A stretch of DNA of 6,938 bases from Acidimicrobiales bacterium (lineage in GTDB: Bacteria > Actinomycetota > Acidimicrobiia > Acidimicrobiales > Aldehydirespiratoraceae), in the NCBI GenBank assembly GCA_021604885.1, contig BQJV01000172.1:1-6938 (forward strand). The letters are read 5' to 3'. Below the pieces are notes generated by a model. That model did no database searches, was not told the origin of the DNA, and was given only the letters and a program-made list of their open reading frames with translations. The position numbers were made by a program, and so were the translations under genes. Position 1 is the first letter of the stretch. Each line of letters starts with the position of its first letter. Below are positions 1-4,901 of the stretch, piece by piece.

Positions 1-1
1 G

Positions 2-1102
2 CTCTACGGCCGCGCCGTCGTCGAGCTCTGCCGACTCGGGCCGACCACCGAGGCCGGCGCCAATGACGCCGGTGCCGTGGCCGCCATCGACCGCGCGTTG
101 GCCGTCGTCACGGAGCCCGGCCTACTGGCCCGCGTCGCCGCGGCCGCGACGATGGTCCACAGCATGGGTGGCGACACCCAACGATGTCGGGAGCTTCTCG
201 AGCTGGCGATGCAGGCCGCCGACGTCGACGGTCGGCCCGAGATCTGGGCCGACGTGCTGCCGTTCAGCTACATGACCCTGAGCGAACCCGGCGACCTCGA
301 GCAGCGCTCGGCGATCGCCGACCGCCTCGTCGAGATCGGCGCCGCGCTACGGCGACCCGACGTGGAGTGGGAAGCCCATCAGATCCGGTTCAGCAACTCG
401 CTGCAGATCGGTTCGTGCCAGCTGCGCACCGACCTCCGCCGTCTGGAGAAACTCGCCGCCGCGATCCAGGAACGCAGCCGCGAGTGGGAGATGCACTACC
501 TGCGGGCGGCCGCGGCGCAGATCGACGGCCGACTCGAGGAGTCCGAGGCGATCATCACCGCGTCGCTGGACTTCGCCGACTGTGTGGCCGCGAGTCGGGT
601 CATCGCCGTCTACGGCGTGCACCTGTTGGCGCTCCGACTCGTGGCCGGCCGCGCCGCGGAACTGCTCGGCGATCTCCAGACGCTCGCGGACGAACAACCG
701 GGCGTCGGTGCCTGGCAGGCCGCGCTCGCCTTCGCCGCGGCGGAAGCGGGCGACGAGGGTCTGGCCCGCGCCGCGTTCGACCGAGCGACCCACGACGACC
801 TGGCGATCCTCGACCGTGACTTCTCGTTCACCGGCGGGCTGTACTGCCTCGGTGCCACCGCGGCGGCGCTCGGTGATCCCGATCTCGCCGCCCGAATCCT
901 CCCCCACATCGAACCGCTGGCGGACCGGTGGTCATGGGTCGGCACCACCACGCTCGGACCGATGGTCGGCCCCGTCGCCGGCTGCCTGGACGCCGTGGGC
1001 CGCGGCGACGAGGCGATCAGGTTGCGGGCCGAAGGGCGCGCCGCGGCGCGGACCTTCGGCGCACCCGGCTACGAGCTACTGCTCGCTGATCACGAGGTGT
1101 GA
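2..1102 (+). CDS. C-terminal part of a helical-repeat (TPR-like) protein, probably an AAA/STAND ATPase regulator; 5' end outside window
   Basis: The reading frame is open from the left edge, so the true start lies upstream; a GTG at 77 is in frame but is probably an internal valine. The 366 visible residues are almost entirely Ala/Leu/Arg-rich amphipathic helices in helix-turn-helix repeats. The order of the blocks resembles the helical C-terminal half of actinobacterial LuxR-type or class III adenylate cyclase-linked ATPases: a Leu/Ala/Arg helix near the start, an IADRLVEIGAA block, a WEMHYLRAAAAQIDGRLEESE block, and a final DPDLAARILPHIEPLADRW block followed by GRGDEAI. In those proteins the region is thought to sense a ligand or partner. 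The P-loop ATPase and any HTH or cyclase domain would lie upstream and cannot be seen. The helical-repeat call is fairly firm; the family is inferred from pattern. The stop lies inside the 3' end of the convergent cimA. Confidence 0.72.
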   Translation, partial: LYGRAVVELCRLGPTTEAGANDAGAVAAIDRALAVVTEPGLLARVAAAATMVHSMGGDTQRCRELLELAMQAADVDGRPEIWADVLPFSYMTLSEPGDLEQRSAIADRLVEIGAALRRPDVEWEAHQIRFSNSLQIGSCQLRTDLRRLEKLAAAIQERSREWEMHYLRAAAAQIDGRLEESEAIITASLDFADCVAASRVIAVYGVHLLALRLVAGRAAELLGDLQTLADEQPGVGAWQAALAFAAAEAGDEGLARAAFDRATHDDLAILDRDFSFTGGLYCLGATAAALGDPDLAARILPHIEPLADRWSWVGTTTLGPMVGPVAGCLDAVGRGDEAIRLRAEGRAAARTFGAPGYELLLADHEV

Positions 1103-2721
1103 AGCAGCCCGTAGACCAGCGAGTCGACGAGCGCCTGCCAGGATGCCTCGATGATGTTCTCGGACACGCCGATGGTCGACCACGAGCGTTCGCCGTTGGT
1201 GCTGTCGAGTAGGACGCGGGTGACCGCGCCGGTGCCCTGCTCGGTGTTGAGCACCCGCACTTTGAAGTCGGTGAGGCTCACCCGATCCAACGCCGGGTAG
1301 CGGCCGTTGAGCGCAGCGCGCACGGCGGCATCGAGCGCGTTGACCGGACCGTTGCCCTCGCCGACCGCCATCTTGCGTTCACCGTCGACCCAGAGCTTCA
1401 CGGTGGCCTGGGTCTCGACATCGACCGTGACCTCGTTCCACATGCGGGCTCCGGAACCGGAGCGGTGGGCCATGTCGATCGAGAACGACTCCAGCTCGAA
1501 ATACGGCTGGACCCACCCCGCCGCGCCGCGCATCAGCAGTTCGAGCGACGCGTCGGCGGCCTCGAAGTGGTAACCCTCGTGCTCGAGCCGCTTCAGTGTG
1601 TCGATGACGTCGCCGAGCACCTTCCCGTCGAGCTCGATGTCGAGATCGGCAGCCTTCATCTCGAGCGTGGAACGCCCGGCCATCTCCGACACGAGCACCC
1701 GCGTGCCGTTGCCGACGCCCTCGGGCGCGACGTGTTCGTAGGCATCGGAGCGGCGGCTGAGCGCCGAGGTGTGGAGCCCCGCCTTGTGGGCGAAGGCAGT
1801 CGCGCCCACGTAGGGCTGTTGGGGATCCGGCGTGAAGTTCACCAGCTCGGCGATGTGATGGGCGACGGAGGTGAGGTGCTCCAGGCGCCCTTCCGGCAGG
1901 CAGGTGATGCCCATCTTGAGCTCGAGGTTCGCCATGATCGGCACGAGATCGCAGTTGCCGACGCGTTCCCCGTAGCCGTTGATGGTGCCCTGCACCTGGG
2001 TGGCTCCGGCCATCACCGCGGCGAGCGCATTGGCGACGCCGCACCCGGTGTCGTTGTGGAGGTGGATGCCGACCGCGCAGTCGACATGGCCGACGACCGC
2101 GGCGACGGCCGCCTCGATGTCACGCGGGAGTGACCCGCCGTTGGTGTCGCACAGCACGACGGCCTCGGCCCCGGCCATCGCCGCGGCCTCGAGGACCGCG
2201 AGTGAGAACTCGGGGTTGCGCTTGTAGCCGTCGAAGAAGTGCTCGGCGTCGAAGAAGACCCGCTTGCCCTGGGCGACGAGGTATTCGACGGAGTCCCGCA
2301 CCATGGCGACGCCCTCGTCGAGGGTGGTCTTGAGCGCCTCGGTGACGTGGTAGTCCCAGCACTTCCCGACGATGCACACGACGCCGGTGCCGGCGCCCAC
2401 GAGGTTGGCGAGCGTCGTGTCCTCGTCGACCTTGCCCTTCGGACGTCGGGTCGAGCCGAAGGCGACGAACTCGCTGGTGCTCAGCTTCAGCTCCGTCTTG
2501 GCCCGCTCGAAGAACTCGTCGTCTTTCGGGTTCGCGCCCGGCCAGCCGCCCTCGATGTAGCCGACGCCCAGACGATCGAGCTGCTCGGCGATGCGGAGCT
2601 TGTCGTCCACCGTCAGCGAGATGCCCTCGAGCTGTGACCCGTCGCGCAGGGTGGTGTCGTAGATCTCGACGCGCTCGGGCCACGACGGGTCGCGCTGCGC
2701 CGACCGGTCGATCTCGGTCAC
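1090..2721 (-). CDS. cimA: (R)-citramalate synthase
   Basis: This 543-residue protein condenses pyruvate with acetyl-CoA to (R)-citramalate, the entry step of threonine-independent isoleucine synthesis. The N-terminal TIM-barrel HMGL-like domain spans about residues 18-290. It carries the catalytic DTTLRDGSQ motif (22-30; R26, metal ligand D27), the GGWPGANPKD block (58-67) typical of the CimA branch, HLHND (220-224; metal ligands H220 and H222) and GERVGNC (251-257; ligand N256). Residues about 400-540 form a LeuA-type C-terminal allosteric/dimer domain, where isoleucine feedback would be expected. Length fits the citramalate synthase family. I chose the GTG at 2721 because it overlaps the ilvE stop in a GTGA arrangement that suggests translational coupling. 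An upstream ATG at 2817 would add 32 low-complexity residues inside ilvE. 2-isopropylmalate synthase is the main alternative, but the GGWPG block and overall architecture favour CimA. Confidence 0.93.
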   Translation of the reverse strand: MTEIDRSAQRDPSWPERVEIYDTTLRDGSQLEGISLTVDDKLRIAEQLDRLGVGYIEGGWPGANPKDDEFFERAKTELKLSTSEFVAFGSTRRPKGKVDEDTTLANLVGAGTGVVCIVGKCWDYHVTEALKTTLDEGVAMVRDSVEYLVAQGKRVFFDAEHFFDGYKRNPEFSLAVLEAAAMAGAEAVVLCDTNGGSLPRDIEAAVAAVVGHVDCAVGIHLHNDTGCGVANALAAVMAGATQVQGTINGYGERVGNCDLVPIMANLELKMGITCLPEGRLEHLTSVAHHIAELVNFTPDPQQPYVGATAFAHKAGLHTSALSRRSDAYEHVAPEGVGNGTRVLVSEMAGRSTLEMKAADLDIELDGKVLGDVIDTLKRLEHEGYHFEAADASLELLMRGAAGWVQPYFELESFSIDMAHRSGSGARMWNEVTVDVETQATVKLWVDGERKMAVGEGNGPVNALDAAVRAALNGRYPALDRVSLTDFKVRVLNTEQGTGAVTRVLLDSTNGERSWSTIGVSENIIEASWQALVDSLVYGLLHTS

Positions 2722-3635
2722 GATGCCAGTTCGTTCCAGGAGCGGTACTTCGGGTTCTTGCCCCGCACGACCTCGGCGTAGGCATCGGCGATCGCCTTCG
2801 TGGCCGGGCCGGGGCACGGAACGTCACGGTCGTCGACCGAGTTGACGGCGGAGACCTCGGCTGCGGTGCCGACGACGAAGATCTCGTCGGCCGTGTAGAG
2901 ATCGCTCCGGGCCATGTCGCCGACCTGGATGTCGATCCCGAGATCCGCGGCGAGGCTCATCACCGTGTGCTGGGTGATCCCCGGCAGCGCGCCGGAGGAG
3001 GTGGGCGGCGTGAGGATGATGTCGCCCTTGCCGACGAAGATGTTCTCGCCGGAGCACTCGCTCACGAGCCCGGCGCCGTTCAGCATGATCGCCTCGTCGT
3101 AGCCGGCCCGCAGCGCTTCCATCTTCGCGAGGGTCGAGTTGGCGTAGTTGCCCGTGGTCTTGGAGGCCGGCGGCATGATGTTGTGGTCGTGGCGGGTCCA
3201 CGAGCTGATCTTCATGCGCACGCCCTTGGTGACCGCGTCGTCGCCCAGGTAGGCACCCCACGGCCAGGCCGCGATCGCGATGTCGGTGGTGCAGTCGCCC
3301 GTGGCCAGACCCATCTCGCCGTAGCCGTAGTAGGCGAGCGGGCGCAGATAGCAGGCGTCGAGCCCCGAATCGGCGACCACGTCCTTGCACGCCTGCACGA
3401 TCTCGGGGACCGAGTAGGGCATCGGCATCGACAGGATCTTCGCCGAGTTGTACAGCCGCTCGATGTGCTCGGTCAGACGAAAGACCGCCGGCCCGTCGTC
3501 GGTCTCGTAGGCGCGGATTCCCTCGAACACGCCCGTGCCGTAGTGGAGGGTGTGGGTGAGCACGTGCACCTGCGCGTCGGCCCACGGGACCATCTCACCG
3601 TTCATCCAGATGTTGGGCGTCGGGGTGATGGGCAT
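2718..3635 (-). CDS. ilvE: Branched-chain amino acid aminotransferase (class IV PLP enzyme)
   Basis: This 305-residue protein is close in length to E. coli IlvE. It is a cytoplasmic PLP enzyme that moves the amino group between glutamate and the 2-oxo acids of Ile, Val and Leu, the last step of their synthesis. The N-terminal HYGTGVFEGIRAY block (31-43) is the class IV signature region. The PLP-binding lysine is K159 in PPASKTTGNYANS. E193 in SECSGENIF matches the residue contacting the pyridine nitrogen. TPPTSSGALPGITQ and VGTAAEVSAVNSVDD form the phosphate-binding and C-terminal signatures. It is the middle gene of the operon, 21 bp after leuB and overlapping cimA by 4 bases. A good Shine-Dalgarno sequence supports the ATG. 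D-amino-acid transaminase and aminodeoxychorismate lyase share the fold, but the motifs and neighbours favour IlvE. Confidence 0.95.
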   Translation of the reverse strand: MPITPTPNIWMNGEMVPWADAQVHVLTHTLHYGTGVFEGIRAYETDDGPAVFRLTEHIERLYNSAKILSMPMPYSVPEIVQACKDVVADSGLDACYLRPLAYYGYGEMGLATGDCTTDIAIAAWPWGAYLGDDAVTKGVRMKISSWTRHDHNIMPPASKTTGNYANSTLAKMEALRAGYDEAIMLNGAGLVSECSGENIFVGKGDIILTPPTSSGALPGITQHTVMSLAADLGIDIQVGDMARSDLYTADEIFVVGTAAEVSAVNSVDDRDVPCPGPATKAIADAYAEVVRGKNPKYRSWNELAS

Positions 3636-3640
3636 GATTG

Positions 3641-3650
3641 TCTCCCTTCC
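3641..3650 (-). promoter_or_regulatory. Shine-Dalgarno site of ilvE
   Basis: GGAAGGGAGA read on the minus strand ends 5 nt before the ilvE ATG, with the AGGGAG core 6 nt away. It lies in the 21-bp gap after the leuB stop. It is the only strong purine-rich ribosome binding site seen among the starts in this window, and it fixes the ilvE start. Confidence 0.8.
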
Positions 3651-3656
3651 TTCGGC

Positions 3657-4670
3657 TCAGGCGGAAAGTCGGCTGACGATGAGGTCGCCGATCTCCGTGG
3701 TGGAGCCGACCAGCGAGTCCGTGTCGCTGCAGGCCGCACGGATGCGGTCGGCGGCGTCGTTCTCACCGAGATGTTCGAGCATGAGTACCGCCGACAATAC
3801 GGCAGCCGTGGGGTTCGCCTTGCCGGTACCGACGATGTCGGGGGCCGAACCGTGGACCGGCTCGAACATCGACACCTGCCCGGGGTGCAGGTTGGCGGAG
3901 CTGGCGAACCCGATGCCGCCGCTCACCGCGCCGCCGAGGTCGGTCAGGATGTCGCCGAAGAGGTTGTCGGTGACGATGACGTCGTAGCGCTGCGGGTCGT
4001 CCACGAAGTAGATGCACGCGGCGTCGACATGGTTGTAGGCGGTCTCGACTTCGGGATAGTCGGCGGCCACCTCGTTGAAGGTGCGGTCCCACAGGTCCCC
4101 CGAGAACGTGAGGACGTTGGTCTTGTGCACCATCGTCAGGTGCTTGCGTCGGGTCATCGCCAGCTCGAACGCGTAGCGGATGCACCGCTCGACCCCGTGC
4201 CGGGTGTTGACCGAACCCTGGGTTGCGATCTCCTCGGGCGTGTCCTTGCGCAGGAACCCACCCTCACCGGCGTAGGTGCCCTCGGTGTTCTCGCGGATGA
4301 CGATGAACTCATGGCCCTGCGTGTCGCCGGCCTGCGCCGGATCCGAGCCAGCTGTGCTCGGCAGCGAGAAGGGCCGTTGGTTGATGTACAGATCCAGCTC
4401 GAAGCGCATGCGGAGGAGCATTCCCCGCTCGATGACGCCGGGCGGCACGTCCGGGGTGCCGACGGCGCCGAGATAGATGGCGTCGAGGCCGCGCCACTCG
4501 TCGATGATCTCGTCGGTGAGCACGACGCCGTCACGCAGGTAGCGATCGCCACCCAGGTCGTAGTCCACGGTGTCCAACTCCACGCCGGCCGCGGCGATGA
4601 CCTTCAAGCCCTCGGCGATGACCTCAGGACCGATGCCGTCGCCGCCGACAATGCCTACTCGATGTGCCAT
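3657..4670 (-). CDS. leuB: 3-isopropylmalate dehydrogenase family enzyme, likely also or mainly methylmalate dehydrogenase
   Basis: This 337-residue NAD-dependent beta-decarboxylating dehydrogenase is similar in length and sequence pattern to the actinobacterial LeuB type. Visible motifs are GDGIGPEV (10-17), substrate-binding arginines R89, R99 and R126 (RFELDLYINQRP and IRENTEG), catalytic Y133 and K183 (VHKTNVLT), metal ligands D216, D240 and D244 (NLFGDILTDLGG), and the NAD loop HGSAPDIVGTGKANP with D278, which fits NAD rather than NADP. LeuB oxidises 3-isopropylmalate in leucine synthesis; in the citramalate route the same enzyme type converts erythro-3-methylmalate to 2-oxobutyrate. As first gene of an operon with ilvE and cimA behind an Ile-codon leader, it probably serves isoleucine, though dual use is possible. 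The ATG at 4670 has only a weak ribosome binding site. Tartrate or isocitrate dehydrogenase is less likely given the RxR...R pattern. Confidence 0.93.
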   Translation of the reverse strand: MAHRVGIVGGDGIGPEVIAEGLKVIAAAGVELDTVDYDLGGDRYLRDGVVLTDEIIDEWRGLDAIYLGAVGTPDVPPGVIERGMLLRMRFELDLYINQRPFSLPSTAGSDPAQAGDTQGHEFIVIRENTEGTYAGEGGFLRKDTPEEIATQGSVNTRHGVERCIRYAFELAMTRRKHLTMVHKTNVLTFSGDLWDRTFNEVAADYPEVETAYNHVDAACIYFVDDPQRYDVIVTDNLFGDILTDLGGAVSGGIGFASSANLHPGQVSMFEPVHGSAPDIVGTGKANPTAAVLSAVLMLEHLGENDAADRIRAACSDTDSLVGSTTEIGDLIVSRLSA

Positions 4671-4711
4671 GGATTGCTGCTCGCTTCGAATTCGTTGAGG
4701 GGTGGGAGGGG

Positions 4712-4726
4712 TGACCAGTGTGGTCA
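4712..4726. repeat. Short perfect dyad TGACCA-N3-TGGTCA in the leuB leader
   Basis: Six-base inverted arms (4712-4717 and 4721-4726) are separated by GTG. The dyad lies just after the last T tract of the attenuator terminator and about 40 nt before the leuB start. It could be a small RNA hairpin in the read-through transcript or a protein-binding dyad; the sequence does not decide which. Confidence 0.4.
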
Positions 4727-4727
4727 G

Positions 4728-4759
4728 AAAAGTGCAAAACCGCCCACCGAGGTGGACGG
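4728..4759 (-). terminator. Attenuator terminator of the leuB-ilvE-cimA operon
   Basis: On the minus strand, CCGTCCACC (4759-4751) can pair with GGTGGGCGG (4748-4740) through nine positions with one G-U pair. Only two bases lie between the arms, so the realistic form is an 8-bp stem with a four-base loop. TTTT follows directly (4739-4736), then GCAC and a second TTTT (4731-4728). A GC-rich stem followed by U runs, between a promoter and the gene it should serve, is what an intrinsic terminator in an attenuator looks like. leuB starts 57 nt further on. The interrupted U tract may make termination incomplete, which suits an attenuator. Confidence 0.75.
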
Positions 4760-4764
4760 TCGGG

Positions 4765-4788
4765 GCGCACGCCGGAAGAGGCGTGCGC
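4765..4788 (-). promoter_or_regulatory. Leader hairpin (protector stem) of the Ile attenuator
   Basis: A perfect 9-bp stem pairs GCGCACGCC (4788-4780) with GGCGTGCGC (4773-4765) around a 6-nt loop. The first stem base is the last base of the leader peptide's TAG. In a trp-like attenuator this would be the 1:2 stem. A ribosome held on the Ile codons just upstream would block its left arm and free the right arm. I see one competing pairing for the freed arm: CGCCC at 4767-4763 with GGGCG at 4745-4741 in the terminator. It is shorter than either hairpin, so the switch itself is unproven. Confidence 0.65.
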
Positions 4789-4820
4789 TACGGAATGATG
4801 ATGATTGCGGGTGCGGTCAT
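4788..4820 (-). CDS. Isoleucine-rich leader peptide (attenuator), MTAPAIIIIP
   Basis: ATG at 4820 opens a 10-codon ORF ending in TAG (4790-4788). It encodes Met-Thr-Ala-Pro-Ala, then four consecutive Ile (ATC ATC ATC ATT) and Pro. It lies between a plausible promoter and a hairpin-plus-terminator ahead of an operon that contains citramalate synthase and branched-chain aminotransferase. Runs of codons for the end product are the hallmark of ribosome-mediated attenuation, so it should report tRNA-Ile charging. A GTG at 4823 directly before the ATG is in frame and could be the start on a leaderless RNA, giving 11 residues. The same bases read His-His-His one frame over, but that frame has no close start codon or stop and no His genes nearby. 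The peptide probably has no function other than being translated. Confidence 0.78.
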   Translation of the reverse strand: MTAPAIIIIP

Positions 4821-4830
4821 CACGGTCCGG

Positions 4831-4860
4831 AGTGTAACCCTGGCCGCCGGGCAACGTCAT
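4831..4860 (-). promoter_or_regulatory. Probable sigma-70-type promoter of the leuB-ilvE-cimA operon
   Basis: On the minus strand, TACACT (4836-4831) is a good -10 hexamer. ATGACG (4860-4855) matches TTGACA at four of six positions, with an 18-bp spacer. Transcription would start around 4826-4823, so the leader ORF would have almost no untranslated region. Placement just upstream of the Ile leader supports it. This is by eye only. Confidence 0.55.
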
Positions 4861-4889
4861 CTCGACCCGCACGCGATGATCCCGCACGC

Positions 4890-4895
4890 GACAAT
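4890..4895 (+). promoter_or_regulatory. Possible -10 element for a leaderless lipoprotein mRNA
   Basis: GACAAT ends 6 bases before the GTG at 4902, which is where a -10 hexamer would sit if transcription began on the start codon itself. No Shine-Dalgarno sequence is seen, and no convincing -35 is present. It is back to back with the leuB operon promoter, about 80 bp between the two proposed start points. Confidence 0.3.
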
Positions 4896-4901
4896 GGCGC
4901 G

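Noticed and set aside
1465..2133. Long plus-strand frames antisense to cimA
   Set aside because: They mirror the codon bias of cimA on the other strand and show no recognisable protein features.
2719..2817. N-terminal extension of cimA to the ATG at 2817
   Set aside because: The 32 extra residues are low-complexity shadow coding of the ilvE 3' end, and the GTG at 2721 gives a normal family N-terminus.
4697..4713. G-rich plus-strand stretch (GGGG, GGG, GGGG) as a G-quadruplex
   Set aside because: Only three G runs are present; a standard intramolecular quadruplex needs four.
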